DNA of 64,000 nt from Levilactobacillus tongjiangensis (GCF_003946345.1 NZ_RHNY01000005.1:1-64000); one strand, 5' to 3'; positions 52,639-62,722 are shown, numbered from the stretch's first letter. Notes: generated from the letters alone by a model not told the origin. A program made the numbers and translations.

Positions 52639-54156
52639 TTATTCTGCTGGCTGTTCCGGCAAGGGTGGCAGGTCTGGGAACAACCGCCGCAGATGCTCCA
52701 CTGGATTATCGACTTTAGTCTCTCGTTCGCCGAGAACCTGTGTCACGCCATCAAACGTGAACATCAAGAGATCTGCACCATCTTCATCACGGACCTGATA
52801 AAACCGGACCCCCGCCTGTAAGGCCGATAAAATGAAACGTTGCGATTGCGGATCAAGTCGCCGCAGTTGGGGCAATAGGTCCTTGGTGGTCGTCCGCTCC
52901 TGATACCAACGCCGCGCCACCGACTGTCCAAAGGCCATCAAACTATCGTCCTCAATGTGCGTCAACATCTTAGCTGCCGGCGTTAATTCAGGGTGCATCA
53001 ACACCTCTTCCAAGTCATCGATGACTCCCCAGTGTTCGGTGTGTGCGCCAATCTGATCGGCCATTTCCCGGAGATCAGCGAAAATTCGCTCCCCCTCGTC
53101 CTGGAACTTGGTGGGCGTTAACGGATTCTCCAACGCTACTTCCTGGTTCTTGGCCCGCGCAATGGTTAGCTCATCTGCCAGATTATCCGGCAACTGTTCC
53201 GTTAGCAGGTAAATCATGAACATTTTAATGAAGTATAGGGCGTGGCGACTGACGCCGTTCCCGGTGAACGGCGTATTATCGAAGTCGCGTAGTTCCAAGT
53301 ACTGGATGCCCCCCGTCAAAAAGTCCCGTTCATTGGCCTGCCCCTTCAATCGGACCGGACCATAAAATTCGTGAGCGGAGAAGTAAGTCCCGTCATCAAT
53401 CAAGCGCTGTAACTGTGTCAGATGAGCTGGCAGCGACGTGTAGGTCACTTGCTCCTGTGGCAGGTTTACGAAGCCATACCGACTGTTGCGAATGCTTCGT
53501 ACCGGATTATGCAAGGCTTCCGGCTTCAGGTCAAAGAATCCCTTCTCAGCAATCGGACTAGCCCCAAAGAGATACGTCAACAGCCACTGATGCCGCACAA
53601 AATTTTGTGCAATTCGGAAATACAACGCATTCTTAAAAGCAACCAGTGAGCTAAACTCTGAGGTGTAGTGACTGTACAGGCGGTGAATAACGGGATCTGG
53701 CAGGCTGTAATTCAAGTGAACTCCCGTGAGACACCCGTGTTGGAGCCCGTACTTTTTGACCAGGTATTCACGGTAAGGCCGCATGGCTGGCCTCTCAAAA
53801 TGGTCTGCCACAAACTGCAAGTCGTCGTGATCCATGACCGGTGGCATACTCAACGGCCAGATTCGGTCTGGCCCCTCAAGTGAGCGATAAGCGACCGTCT
53901 GGAGTGTATCCAATTGGTCTAACGTTCCGCCGATGTTGGGGTTCGGGTCCGTAATAATTTCAAGTTGCGTTTCAGTAAAATCAGTTTGGATGTACGGATG
54001 AAATGTCCGGGATCCCAGCTTGCTAGGATGTGGCTGTCGACTTAACCGGCCCTGTTTATCAATGCGTTGTTCTTCAATCTCTAACCCGACAAGACTGTGA
54101 TAAAGTTGTTCCGATAAGTTTTCTTCACGAATAACCGCTAATAAATTGTCCAGCAT
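52639..54156 (-). CDS. gshA: Glutamate-cysteine ligase
   Basis: First enzyme of glutathione synthesis, joining glutamate and cysteine to gamma-glutamylcysteine. The 505 residues correspond to the GshA part of the bifunctional GshAB of Gram-positive bacteria; the ATP-grasp synthetase part is absent. Recognisable segments are LVGLEIEEQRIDKQGRLS, FTETQLEIITDPNP, LTGVHLNYSLPDPV, GVSRHALYFIKMFM. Without a visible gshB the cell may accumulate gamma-glutamylcysteine, or gshB lies elsewhere. SD AGGGGATGA precedes the ATG. Monocistronic. Confidence 0.87.
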   Translation of the reverse strand: MLDNLLAVIREENLSEQLYHSLVGLEIEEQRIDKQGRLSRQPHPSKLGSRTFHPYIQTDFTETQLEIITDPNPNIGGTLDQLDTLQTVAYRSLEGPDRIWPLSMPPVMDHDDLQFVADHFERPAMRPYREYLVKKYGLQHGCLTGVHLNYSLPDPVIHRLYSHYTSEFSSLVAFKNALYFRIAQNFVRHQWLLTYLFGASPIAEKGFFDLKPEALHNPVRSIRNSRYGFVNLPQEQVTYTSLPAHLTQLQRLIDDGTYFSAHEFYGPVRLKGQANERDFLTGGIQYLELRDFDNTPFTGNGVSRHALYFIKMFMIYLLTEQLPDNLADELTIARAKNQEVALENPLTPTKFQDEGERIFADLREMADQIGAHTEHWGVIDDLEEVLMHPELTPAAKMLTHIEDDSLMAFGQSVARRWYQERTTTKDLLPQLRRLDPQSQRFILSALQAGVRFYQVRDEDGADLLMFTFDGVTQVLGERETKVDNPVEHLRRLFPDLPPLPEQPAE

Positions 54157-54507
54157 GGCGGTATCATCCCCTGACCTTCAGTTTGATTAACTTTACCCTA
54201 AAGTGTAAACAATATTGATGCCCCTGTCACTCTTATTGTGGCATATTTTACAAAAAATATGAGGTCCTCACATTCTTGTGTCATCCCGTTATTAAGAGAG
54301 CCTTGCGTTGAATCACCAGCTACGCGTTCATCCCTCCCATTCACCGCCTGACAGGATTACGTCAGCTAAGCCAACATGAACTGTTCGACCACTTGCCAAT
54401 CTTCAGGTAAATCAGATTTTGTTGTGAATTCTACGTATTCTGACTCACTCCATCGTTAGGGGGTGACATTTTCTCGCTGAATTTCGTTAGTAAATTAAAC
54501 GCAGCTA

Positions 54508-54540
54508 AAAAAGGTCTGGAACCAAAGTCCCAAACCCTTA
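54508..54540 (-). terminator. Intrinsic terminator of the deo operon
   Basis: On the minus strand AAGGGTTTGGGAC and GGTTCCAGACCTT form an imperfect stem, followed by TTTTTAG, about 45 bases after the pdp stop. Confidence 0.7.
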
Positions 54541-54584
54541 CTTATTCAGTCGAAACGTTAGCGCTAGAGTAGCTAGTGGCACGC

Positions 54585-55883
54585 TTACCGAACCGTTTCG
54601 TGAATCAACGTGAATGGCTTAGCGCTGGCACTAATTTCAATGTTCGCGTAGAGTCGTTCCTTAATGTCAGCAACGTCTTCACGATTGCTGTAGATAGTCA
54701 GCAGCGTGTCGCCTTCCTTGACGGCGTCCCCGACCTTCTTATTCATCATGATACCAACGGCGTAATCAAGCTGGTCATCGGCCTTCTGGCGACCACCACC
54801 CAGTAACATGCTGGCAATTCCCATTTCATCAGCCTCAACTTGACTCACAACCCCACTGCTCTTAGCAAGCAGTGGAATCTTGAACTTCGCTTGGGGCATA
54901 ATTTCGGGATGATCGATCACATTTCGGTCACCGCCCTGAGCAGCAACCATGTCGCCGAATTTCTTCAGTGCGGAACCATCTTCAATGGTCTTCTCACACA
55001 TTGCCCGGGCCTCATCCAAGTCCTTCGCTTTACCAGACATAACGACCATGTGGGACCCTAATGTCAGTACTAAATCAGTAATATCAGCCGGAGCTTCGCC
55101 CTTCAGAAGGTCAATGGATTCCTTGATTTCCAAGGCATTCCCAATAGCGTTTCCCAGGGGTTGGTTCATGTCTGAAATAATGGCCATGCAGTCCATGCCA
55201 ACACCTTTACCAATTCCCACCAAGGCCTTCGCCAATTCACGGGAATCATCCAATGTCTTCATGAAAGCCCCCGCACCGGTCTTCACATCAATAACCAACG
55301 CATCGGTGCCAGAAGCAATCTTCTTACTCATGATGGAGCTAGCAATCAGTGGAATTGAGTCCACCGTATCCGTCACGTCACGCAGGGCGTAGATCTTTTT
55401 ATCAGCTGGGGCAATGTTGCCAGTCGCACCAACGATGGCAAGTCCCTGGTCTTTTACCTGTTGTAAGAAATCTGACTCACTGATTTCTACTTGGTATCCT
55501 GGAATCGCTTCCAATTTATCCAAGGTTCCACCAGTGTGCCCAAGCCCCCGCCCAGAGATCATGGGAACAGGGATACCGAGCGCAGCAACAATTGGTGCTA
55601 GTGGAATACTCGTCTTATCACCAACACCACCCGTCGAATGCTTATCGACCTTCATCCCAGGAATACTGGATAGGTCCAAATGGTCCCCGGACTTCATCAT
55701 CGCCATGGTGAGTTCGGAACGTTCCTCATCCGTCATGTCCTTGAAGTAGGTCGCCATTAAAAAGGCACTAGTTTGGTAATCTGGAATTTCACCGGAGACG
55801 ACACCGTCAACGAAGGTTTGAATTTCTTCCTTAGTCAGTTCGCCACCGTTACGTTTCTTATCAATAATGTCTACCATTCTCAT
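54585..55883 (-). CDS. pdp: Pyrimidine-nucleoside phosphorylase
   Basis: Cleaves uridine, thymidine and deoxyuridine with phosphate to base and (deoxy)ribose-1-phosphate. The 432 residues contain [15 protein letters not shown] (about 80), [18 protein letters not shown] (about 110), [30 protein letters not shown] and [10 protein letters not shown], all signatures of family NP-II. Last gene of the deo operon, 18 bases after the regulator gene. Confidence 0.95.
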   Translation of the reverse strand: MRMVDIIDKKRNGGELTKEEIQTFVDGVVSGEIPDYQTSAFLMATYFKDMTDEERSELTMAMMKSGDHLDLSSIPGMKVDKHSTGGVGDKTSIPLAPIVAALGIPVPMISGRGLGHTGGTLDKLEAIPGYQVEISESDFLQQVKDQGLAIVGATGNIAPADKKIYALRDVTDTVDSIPLIASSIMSKKIASGTDALVIDVKTGAGAFMKTLDDSRELAKALVGIGKGVGMDCMAIISDMNQPLGNAIGNALEIKESIDLLKGEAPADITDLVLTLGSHMVVMSGKAKDLDEARAMCEKTIEDGSALKKFGDMVAAQGGDRNVIDHPEIMPQAKFKIPLLAKSSGVVSQVEADEMGIASMLLGGGRQKADDQLDYAVGIMMNKKVGDAVKEGDTLLTIYSNREDVADIKERLYANIEISASAKPFTLIHETVR

Positions 55884-55901
55884 AATTCAGCCACTCCATT
55901 T

Positions 55902-56882
55902 CTAATCGACTGCTGGCTTGACCGCATCAGTAGCGGGTGCCAGCTTCAATAGTTGTGCTGCTGCGTGTTGATCAATAATGAGGCAGTTCGGATAACCACC
56001 TAGCAGTGCCGCTCGTACCGCCGGCACCTTCGCGTCACCGGCAGCCACCAGAATCGAATGATCCTTTTGCCGCAAGTTATCGAGATCAATGCCAATGGTT
56101 CGTTGGTTTAACGTTGGCGCAACGATTTCACCATTCTCGTCGATGTAGCGTGAGAAGATATCCCCCACTGCATGTTCCTGCAAAAAAGCTTGTTCATTCG
56201 TATGCAGGTAGCCCAACTGAAAGACCAATGCGTTGCTACGGACGGTACCAACTGAATAGATTGCGATGTTGGCTTTGCGTCCTAACTCAAGTAAGTATTG
56301 AATATGCCGCTCCGCTTCCACCAATTCCTTAGTTTGTTGGTGGTCAAAAATCACTGGTAGCGGCAAATACTGGGGTACTGCGTGAAAAGCGTTGGCAAAG
56401 GCGTCAATGCTTTCGTAAGCGTAGGTGTGCTCCGTTGAATAACTGACACTTCCCTTGAGTTGAATGACCTCTACCCCGGTCAGGGTATCCGGCTGCAGGT
56501 TTGACCCAATTGCATAAATGGTCTTGCCCCACCCGATGCCAATCACATCATGCTCTTTCACAATTGTTTCTAAGTAGCGCGCGGCGTATTGTCCCACCGC
56601 ATTTAAGAGTTCATCCGCACCAGTCGACCGACTAGGCACAACGTGAACGTCGACGTGATAGGCTGCGGTTAACGCTTGTTCCAGCGTTTGCACGTCCTGC
56701 ACGGGGTCCACGATTTGAATGCGTACCACCCCTTGTTCCCGCGCAAACTGTAGCAGCCGGGATACGGTTGGTCGCGAGATTCCTAGTTTGGCAGCAATCT
56801 GACTTTGACTTTGATCAGCTTGGTAGTACATCTTAGCGACCGTTAACCCTTGGGCCAATCGCTGTTCCGTCGTCTCCGTCAT
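55902..56882 (-). CDS. deoR: DeoR-type regulator (SorC/sugar-binding family)
   Basis: Transcriptional regulator of 326 residues, with an N-terminal helix-turn-helix (about 20-50, SQSQIAAKLGISRPTVSRLL) and a SorC-type sugar-phosphate-binding domain (GIGWGKTIYAIGSNL, YSVGTVRS, VAAGDAKVPAVRAAL). This is the layout of Bacillus DeoR, which responds to deoxyribose-5-phosphate, not of the shorter E. coli DeoR. It is embedded in the operon between deoD and pdp, as 18 and 21 bases separate the neighbours, so it should autoregulate. Confidence 0.88.
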   Translation of the reverse strand: MTETTEQRLAQGLTVAKMYYQADQSQSQIAAKLGISRPTVSRLLQFAREQGVVRIQIVDPVQDVQTLEQALTAAYHVDVHVVPSRSTGADELLNAVGQYAARYLETIVKEHDVIGIGWGKTIYAIGSNLQPDTLTGVEVIQLKGSVSYSTEHTYAYESIDAFANAFHAVPQYLPLPVIFDHQQTKELVEAERHIQYLLELGRKANIAIYSVGTVRSNALVFQLGYLHTNEQAFLQEHAVGDIFSRYIDENGEIVAPTLNQRTIGIDLDNLRQKDHSILVAAGDAKVPAVRAALLGGYPNCLIIDQHAAAQLLKLAPATDAVKPAVD

Positions 56883-56903
56883 TAGATTGCCTCCTCATTT
56901 GTC

Positions 56904-57611
56904 TTATCCTTTAACGGCCGCCTCCAAAGCAACCTTGATCATGTCGTTAAAGGATTTTTCCCGTTCTTCAGCTGACGTTGATTCGCCGGTCATCAAGTGG
57001 TTACTGATAGTCAGAACGGAAAGTGCTCGGACGTTGAACTTAGCAGCCAACATGAAGAGCGCTGCCGATTCCATTTCCGTGGCAATGACACCGTAGTCCA
57101 CCAACTTTTGACGATCCATTTCATCATTGTAGAATCGGTCTTCCGCTAAGACGTTCCCCACCCGTACTGGAATGTTCAGGTCTTGAGCAGCGTGGTAGGC
57201 CGTGTCTAACAAACCAAAGTCACTGATTGGTGCATAGTAGATTCCGCCGCCAAACGTGTTATGAATAATGGAAGAATCAGTTGTGGCAGCCTGAGCCAGC
57301 ACCACGTCACGAACGTGCACGTCGGGACTCATCCCACCAGAGGTGCCTACCCGGAACAACTTCTTAACACCATAATCGTTGATCAATTCATGCGCATAGA
57401 TGGAGATGGACGGAATTCCCATCCCAGTACCTTGTACGGAAACTTTTTTACCCTTGTAAGTCCCAGTGTAGCCAAAGGCATTCCGAACCCGGTTATAGCA
57501 AACTGGATTTTCTAAGAACGTTTCAGCAATGTACTTCGCCCGTAATGGGTCACCTGGCAGTAAAACAGTGTCTGCAATTTCGCCTATCTTTGCTTCCAAA
57601 TGATTACTCAT
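56904..57611 (-). CDS. deoD: Purine-nucleoside phosphorylase
   Basis: Phosphorolysis of purine nucleosides. At 235 residues with [40 protein letters not shown] and [13 protein letters not shown] it belongs to the hexameric bacterial NP-I family. It sits between deoB and the regulator in the operon. Confidence 0.96.
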   Translation of the reverse strand: MSNHLEAKIGEIADTVLLPGDPLRAKYIAETFLENPVCYNRVRNAFGYTGTYKGKKVSVQGTGMGIPSISIYAHELINDYGVKKLFRVGTSGGMSPDVHVRDVVLAQAATTDSSIIHNTFGGGIYYAPISDFGLLDTAYHAAQDLNIPVRVGNVLAEDRFYNDEMDRQKLVDYGVIATEMESAALFMLAAKFNVRALSVLTISNHLMTGESTSAEEREKSFNDMIKVALEAAVKG

Positions 57612-57641
57612 GATTAGTTCCTCCTAAAATGGTTGTCGCAA

Positions 57642-58829
57642 CTATTTCAAGTCTGCTAAGAAACTGTGGCCTTCTTCGTTACCAGCCACCCCAAAGTTAT
57701 CCAACACAGTCGCCCCAAAGTCAGAGAATGGTGACCGAACACCGAGACTCCCACCCTGCTTAAAGCTTGGTGAGTAGGCCAATAGTGGTACCTGTTCACG
57801 GGTGTGGTCCGTTCCTCTAAAGGTTGGGTCGTTCCCGTGATCGGCCGTAATCAGTAAGAGGTCGTCGTCATGCATGTTGTCCAAGACCGTCCCTAAGCGG
57901 GCATCAAAGTCCATCAGCGCTTGACCAAACCCATCTGGATTCCGTCGGTGGCCGTACATGGCGTCAAAATCAACTAAGTTAATGAAGCAGAAGCCGGTAA
58001 AGTCCTCCGTCATAACGTGGTCAACGTGATCCATCCCATCCATGTTACTTTCGTTATGGTAGCCTTCATCGATGCCATGACCTGAGAAGATATCATTCGT
58101 CTTACCCACAGCCACTACGCGAACGCCAGCTTTTTGCAAACGATCCAAGTCGGTTTCACCAGTTGGTTCCAACGTAAAGTCCCGCCGGTTAGCGGTCCGC
58201 GTAAAGTGGTCAGCATCTGGACCTACGTATGGCCGGGCAATGATTCGACCAACCAAGTAGTCGGGGCCATTAACCAATGATCGGGCGTATTCGCAAATCT
58301 TGTACAGCTCTGCCAAAGGAATCACGTCTTCGTGTGCCGCAATCTGGAGAACAGAATCACCAGAGGTGTAGACAATCAGGTCACCCTTAGCCATCTGTTG
58401 CTCCCCCAGTTCTGCGATGATTTTCGTCCCAGATTCAGGCCGATTGCCAATGACCTTTCGTCCTGAGAACGCTTCCAATTTTTCGATGATATCAGCGGGG
58501 AATCCGTTAGGGAATGTATCCAGTGCCTGACGCACAGGTAACCCCATCATTTCCCAGTGACCATCCATGGAATCCTTGCCGGCTGAGATTTCCCGCATCT
58601 TACCATAGTAAGCCTTAGGCGCTTCAGCCACCGGAACACCCTCGATTGGTGTTTCGTGCAAATTAGATAATCCCAGTTTTGCTAAGTTTGGTAAGGCCAG
58701 CTTACCTCCGAAATGATGACCCACGTGACCCAGAGTGTCGGAGCCCACGTCGCCAAATTTATCGGCATCCGGTGCAGCTCCCGCACCAACAGAGTCCATG
58801 ACTAACCCAAAAATACGTTTGTACTTCAT
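57642..58829 (-). CDS. deoB: Phosphopentomutase
   Basis: Converts (deoxy)ribose-1-phosphate to the 5-phosphate with a metal-dependent alkaline-phosphatase fold. The 395 residues show [16 protein letters not shown] near the start (metal Asp), [13 protein letters not shown] with the phosphorylated Thr/Ser region, [15 protein letters not shown], and [19 protein letters not shown]. Length matches. It links the phosphorylases to deoC. Confidence 0.96.
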   Translation of the reverse strand: MKYKRIFGLVMDSVGAGAAPDADKFGDVGSDTLGHVGHHFGGKLALPNLAKLGLSNLHETPIEGVPVAEAPKAYYGKMREISAGKDSMDGHWEMMGLPVRQALDTFPNGFPADIIEKLEAFSGRKVIGNRPESGTKIIAELGEQQMAKGDLIVYTSGDSVLQIAAHEDVIPLAELYKICEYARSLVNGPDYLVGRIIARPYVGPDADHFTRTANRRDFTLEPTGETDLDRLQKAGVRVVAVGKTNDIFSGHGIDEGYHNESNMDGMDHVDHVMTEDFTGFCFINLVDFDAMYGHRRNPDGFGQALMDFDARLGTVLDNMHDDDLLLITADHGNDPTFRGTDHTREQVPLLAYSPSFKQGGSLGVRSPFSDFGATVLDNFGVAGNEEGHSFLADLK

Positions 58830-58859
58830 TCTGATAACCCCGCTTTCACAAATTAACTT

Positions 58860-59549
58860 CTAGTAGCCCGACTTAGCCTGTGCTGATTCACCCGTTAAGA
58901 TAGCGACCGTTGCACTGACCCCTAACCGGCTAGCACCAGCATCGATCATGGCTAAAGCTTCGTCCTTACTATGAATCCCACCAGAAGCCTTCACGCCTAA
59001 GCGGTCACCAACAGTTTCCCGCATCAATTTAACGTCTTCCAGCTTAGCACCAGCAGTTGAGAAACCAGTAGAAGTCTTCACGAAGTCTGCACCAGCCTTT
59101 TCGCTCAGTTGGCAACCGCGAACGATTTCTTCATTGTTTAACAAGCAGGTTTCCAAGATAACCTTCAATAACTTACCCTTAGCGTGAACGGCAGTTGCTA
59201 AAGCTTTGATGTCCGCTTCAACGACCTCGTCGTTGCCAGACTTTAATTCACCAACGTTGATTACCATATCGATTTCTTCAGCGCCATCTTCAATAGCTTG
59301 CGTTGCTTCAAAGACTTCACTAGGTGTTGCCATAGCGCCTAATGGGAAACCAACAACGGCGATTGGATTTACATCCGTGTTCTTCAATTGCTCAGTAACG
59401 AACGGAATCCAGTAGGAGTTAACACAGACGGAAGCCGTGTTAAATTTGGCAGCTTCGTCACAAGTTTGCTTGATACTTGCCTCAGTGGCATCCGCCTTCA
59501 AGTTGGTGTGATCCATGTACTTTGCGAGTTCTTCAGTCGTTAATGTCAT
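58860..59549 (-). CDS. deoC: Deoxyribose-phosphate aldolase
   Basis: Splits deoxyribose-5-phosphate to glyceraldehyde-3-phosphate and acetaldehyde. The 229 residues include [21 protein letters not shown], the Schiff-base lysine in FVKTSTGF (about 155) and a second lysine in GVKASGGI (about 183). It is the first gene of the operon, with a consensus-like promoter upstream (59580-59608). Confidence 0.96.
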   Translation of the reverse strand: MTLTTEELAKYMDHTNLKADATEASIKQTCDEAAKFNTASVCVNSYWIPFVTEQLKNTDVNPIAVVGFPLGAMATPSEVFEATQAIEDGAEEIDMVINVGELKSGNDEVVEADIKALATAVHAKGKLLKVILETCLLNNEEIVRGCQLSEKAGADFVKTSTGFSTAGAKLEDVKLMRETVGDRLGVKASGGIHSKDEALAMIDAGASRLGVSATVAILTGESAQAKSGY

Positions 59550-59579
59550 AGTATGAAACCCCTTTCATTTGTCTATCAT

Positions 59580-59608
59580 AGAATACCGGAATCCTGCACA
59601 TTTGTAAA
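59580..59608 (-). promoter_or_regulatory. deo operon promoter
   Basis: On the minus strand TTTACA (59603-59608) and TATTCT (59580-59585) are 17 bases apart. I could not pick out a certain DeoR operator in the upstream region 59609-59720. Confidence 0.6.
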
Positions 59609-60000
59609 CCCCTTCGCTGCACCAATGTTCATTTTGCCTGCTTCTTGTGAAACATTTATCTTTCATTTAATGTAAATCAGGTATATCGTTTTACTATAAT
59701 TATTGTAGTGATACCAAGCTTTCATAAACTCAAAATAAAATGATTTGGTTCATGGTCATGACGTTCAAGTGGGCATCTTTGTTGTCAAAAATTCTTTTGA
59801 ATTTTTTATATCTGGTCTGCTCGAGTAGTCAGTCATTACCATAAAGCTCTCATTAACACACCACATTCCCGCTAAGAGGCCGGGTTAGACCTTTCCCTAT
59901 AACTTTACCCTGGATCACCCTGACGACCTTGAACAGTCCAACTAAGCGGTTCTAACTTTGTCCCCTTAAACTATTACCACCTGAAAAATCCAAGCAAGAA

Positions 60001-60030
60001 AAAATCGTCTGAGATCAGTCTCAGACGATT
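60001..60030 (-). terminator. Intrinsic terminator of small XRE gene
   Basis: AATCGTCTGAGA/TCTCAGACGATT perfect stem, and T run on the minus strand. The region 59720-60000 between it and the deo promoter holds no gene that I can support. Confidence 0.8.
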
Positions 60031-60092
60031 GGTTAACTTCTTCTGTTTTTATTTACCGGACCAGCCCGGTACTCCCCCACGGAAGTGTCGCC

Positions 60093-60341
60093 TTACTTCT
60101 TGGCCGCGCGCTGGCGCAAAGAACGAATAAAATCGTTTTTGTTTCCAAAAAAAAGGTAATCCTTAGGAATCTGATACAGATCGGACAAACGATCAATGGT
60201 GGTAATCCCCATGTTCGAGCTGTCTCGTTCCCAGGCGGCTAAGGTTTGGTAGTGAACTCCCAGCTGTGCCGCAGCCTCTTTCTGAGAGTAACCAGCGTTA
60301 TGACGGGCGGCTTCTAGTGTGATTTGTAGGTTCTCCATCAC
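60093..60341 (-). CDS. XRE-family small DNA-binding protein
   Basis: Protein of 82 residues (ATG 60341 or 60338) made of one HTH_3 domain: ITLEAARHNAGYSQKEAAAQLGVHYQTLAAWERDSSN, followed by a helical segment (IDRLSDLYQIPKDYLFFG) and a basic tail. No sensor domain is present. It diverges from another XRE gene, and both promoters share the half-site ATTCGT/ACGAAT. Target genes are unknown. Confidence 0.85.
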   Translation of the reverse strand: MMENLQITLEAARHNAGYSQKEAAAQLGVHYQTLAAWERDSSNMGITTIDRLSDLYQIPKDYLFFGNKNDFIRSLRQRAAKK

Positions 60342-60366
60342 GCACCCTCCTTAGAAACACTTTCAC

Positions 60367-60395
60367 ATCATAAATGGTTTTATTCGTTTTGTCAA
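60367..60395 (-). promoter_or_regulatory. Promoter of small XRE gene
   Basis: On the minus strand TTGACA (60390-60395) and TATGAT (60367-60372) with a 17-base spacer that contains ACGAAT. Confidence 0.65.
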
Positions 60396-60424
60396 TTGCC
60401 AAATGGTACACCCAATACTTTTGT

Positions 60425-60453
60425 TTGATTGTGGACAACTTATTCGTTATAAT
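60425..60453 (+). promoter_or_regulatory. Promoter of second XRE gene
   Basis: TTGATT (60425-60430) and TATAAT (60448-60453) with a 17-base spacer. The -10 lies inside a palindrome (60442-60460). Confidence 0.65.
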
Positions 60454-60460
60454 GACGAAT
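60442..60460. promoter_or_regulatory. Palindrome ATTCGT-N7-ACGAAT, candidate XRE operator
   Basis: Perfect 6-7-6 palindrome covering the -10 of the plus-strand promoter. The half-site also occurs at 60382-60387 in the divergent promoter. Confidence 0.5.
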
Positions 60461-60501
60461 GAAAGGTTTTTACTAAGAAATTTTACTAAGGAGTGACTGC
60501 G

Positions 60502-60861
60502 GTGCCCCGTCACAAATTAACGACATTTGAGAGAAGTCTTCGCCAAATCATCGCGCAGAACTTAAAGCAGGTCAGCCAAGGAATGACGCAAAACGACCTG
60601 GCCACCAAGACGGGTATTCCAACCTCCACGCTTTCAGGTTATTTTGCCCAGCGCTCCACCCCTAGCCCCGGAAACGTGCAGCGCATTGCTGACGCCCTCG
60701 ACTGCAACAAATCCGCAATCGACCCGCGTTTCAACGACGCCTTCCTACATAGCGACGCCTGTTTTCAAACCGTTTTCGTTCAGCTTTCAACAGAACGACA
60801 AGCTTCCGTTCTCAAATTCGCTCAGGCTCAGTTAATTGAGCAAAATACGCAACGCCAGTAA
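60502..60861 (+). CDS. XRE-family transcriptional regulator
   Basis: Protein of 119 residues. The N-terminal HTH (QIIAQNLKQVSQGMTQNDLATKTGIPTSTLSGYFAQRSTP) is followed by a short C-terminal helical part without the peptidase-like sensor domain of phage repressors. The start is GTG 60502, eight bases after AAGGAG; an earlier GTG at 60493 overlaps that site. It is divergent from the small XRE gene, with a candidate shared operator. Confidence 0.82.
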   Translation: MPRHKLTTFERSLRQIIAQNLKQVSQGMTQNDLATKTGIPTSTLSGYFAQRSTPSPGNVQRIADALDCNKSAIDPRFNDAFLHSDACFQTVFVQLSTERQASVLKFAQAQLIEQNTQRQ

Positions 60862-60901
60862 AACCTGTACGCATCAGCAAGCGATGTGTACAGGTTTTTT
60901 A
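60861..60901 (+). terminator. Intrinsic terminator of XRE gene
   Basis: AAACCTGTAC pairs with GTACAGGTTT, followed by TTTT. It overlaps the stop codon. Confidence 0.8.
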
Positions 60902-60916
60902 CTAAAATTAGAATTG

Positions 60917-61052
60917 GGTTGCAGCATCCGGTCATGGCTGTCGAGGTGGCCCGCTGTAGGGAAAGTTTACTGCCAAAGAACGGGCTTTCGACTCGCCTTT
61001 AAGCTCTAAGGACAGCACTTAAAACGCATCCTACGCGGTCAGGTCAGCAACC
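60917..61052. repeat. Structured intergenic element
   Basis: A closing stem GGTTGC (60917-60922) and GCAACC (61047-61052) with an inner TAGG/CCTA flanked by CCGC/GCGG pairs (60951-60960 and 61030-61037). It resembles the other multi-branched repeats in size and place but I cannot align it with confidence. Confidence 0.4.
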
Positions 61053-61091
61053 AAATTAACTGCGGCCGTACTCACCCAGCCAATGGGTAAG

Positions 61092-61258
61092 AAAAAATGG
61101 GTCTGGGACAAAAGTCCCAGACCCATTTTGCACTCTGAACATATATGGTCGAAACGTGCGCCAAAAGGCAGTCAACTCCGCTTAGCCCGATAAACAAACT
61201 ATCCAAAATCGGGATTTTTCGTCTATCGACGTTAATGCTCATTGGCTAACCGCCTTCT
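61092..61258 (-). repeat. Structured 3' trailer element, copy 3 (after rlmD)
   Basis: Begins about 26 bases after the rlmD stop on the minus strand. Outer stem GGCGGTTAGC with GTTGACTGCC (ten pairs including G-U), inner CGATAGACGAA with TTTGTTTATCG and ATCC/GGAT at the tip, then GCACGTTTC, then a terminator (AATGGGTCTGGGAC stem, 61092-61128, with T6). Confidence 0.8.
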
Positions 61259-61283
61259 GTCTCACTCTCGCCAGTGAACTAAC

Positions 61284-62651
61284 CTATTTCTTTACTAAAA
61301 CCGTAACACTTTCAACGTGTGGCGTTTGTGGGAATTGGTCAACTGGTTGGATTGGGCCGTCAATAGCGTAACCTAGTTCCTCGAACCGTGCCACATCGCG
61401 GACCAACGTGGCTGGGTTACAGCTCACGTAGACAACCTTCTTAGGTCCCATCTCAGCGGTGGAATCAATCAAGCTTTCGGCCAGGCCTTTACGTGGTGGG
61501 TCAACAACGACAACGTCAGGCTTCACGCCATCCTCTTGCCATTGGGCCATTTGCGTTTCTGCCTTAGCCACAGCAAAGGTAACGTTGGCCAAGTGATTCT
61601 TTTGGGCGTTGACCTTAGCGTCTTCAATCGCTTCGGCAACCACATCGACACCCAGCACCTGCTTAGCATGCTTAGCCAAGGCCAAGGAAATCGTCCCGAT
61701 ACCACAGTAAGCATCGATGACAGTCTCTTCGCCAGTCAGGCCAGCCTTATCAATAGCCATTTGGTACAGCTTTTCAGTCTGTTGAGGATTGACCTGATAG
61801 AAGGAACGCGCCGAAATGGCAAACGTTAAGCCCATCAAGGTATCTTCAATCGTTGGCTTACCGTACAACGTCCGGGTCACGTTACCCATGATCACGTTCG
61901 TCTTCTTGGCGTTCACGTTTAAGACAATACTCTTGACCTCAGGCAAAGCCTTTTGGATTTGGTCGACCAATTGCGCCTGACTAGGCAGCTTTTGGGTACG
62001 ACTGATCAGGACAATCATCATTTCATGACTGTAATAGCCCCGACGTACCATGATGTTCCGGATAACACCCTTGTCACTGATTTCATTGTAGGCAGGAATT
62101 TCAAACTGACGAAGTAAGTCACGGACCTTAATGATGGCTTCATCGATAGCGGGATCCTGAATGTAGAAATCCGTTAATGGAATGAGGTCGTGACTGTGCT
62201 GCCGGTAAAACCCGGTTTCCAGTTGACCTTTGATCATCCGCACGGGAACTTGTGCCTTGTTCCGGTACTGCGTCGGATTGTCCATCCCCAGCGTTGGCGC
62301 AACTTCAACTTCCTGATGATTCTTCTTAAAGAGTTCTGCAATTTGATGTTGCTTGAACTTTAATTGGGCTGGGTAAGCCAAGTGTTGTAATGGCGCAATT
62401 CCAGTCTGACGGTACGTCTTGTCAACGTCTGTAACCCGGTCAGCAGATTCGCTCTGCCATGAAAGGGCCCGGGCAAACCCGTAGCTCTTAGCGACCTTGG
62501 TTACTAAGATCGTGATCTTTTCTCCTGGTAAGGCGTTTTCGATGAACAGTGGAAAGTCATCGACTTTGGCCACACCCATCCCCTGATAAGTCAGGTCGGT
62601 AATGGTAACGTCAATGCGGTCATTCTTTGTTACTGGTGCTTTAATTTTCAT
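61284..62651 (-). CDS. rlmD: 23S rRNA (uracil-5-)-methyltransferase, RlmD type
   Basis: SAM-dependent RNA methyltransferase of the TrmA/RumA family, likely modifying 23S rRNA uridine. The 455 residues have an N-terminal TRAM domain (about 10-65, VTITDLTYQGMGVAKVDDFPLFIENALPGEKI), the SAM motif DAYCGIGTISLALA, VVDPPRKG, and the catalytic Cys in YVSCNPATLVRD (about 410). The N-terminal Fe-S cysteine cluster of E. coli RlmD is absent, as often in Gram-positive forms. Position specificity (U1939 or U747) cannot be read. It follows dagK by 71 bases. Confidence 0.9.
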   Translation of the reverse strand: MKIKAPVTKNDRIDVTITDLTYQGMGVAKVDDFPLFIENALPGEKITILVTKVAKSYGFARALSWQSESADRVTDVDKTYRQTGIAPLQHLAYPAQLKFKQHQIAELFKKNHQEVEVAPTLGMDNPTQYRNKAQVPVRMIKGQLETGFYRQHSHDLIPLTDFYIQDPAIDEAIIKVRDLLRQFEIPAYNEISDKGVIRNIMVRRGYYSHEMMIVLISRTQKLPSQAQLVDQIQKALPEVKSIVLNVNAKKTNVIMGNVTRTLYGKPTIEDTLMGLTFAISARSFYQVNPQQTEKLYQMAIDKAGLTGEETVIDAYCGIGTISLALAKHAKQVLGVDVVAEAIEDAKVNAQKNHLANVTFAVAKAETQMAQWQEDGVKPDVVVVDPPRKGLAESLIDSTAEMGPKKVVYVSCNPATLVRDVARFEELGYAIDGPIQPVDQFPQTPHVESVTVLVKK

Positions 62652-62722
62652 AACTACCTCAATTTCCTTTAATGAGAAAGGGATTTTGCCGAAATCAGTT
62701 CGCGCAAAATCCCTCCAGTTTC

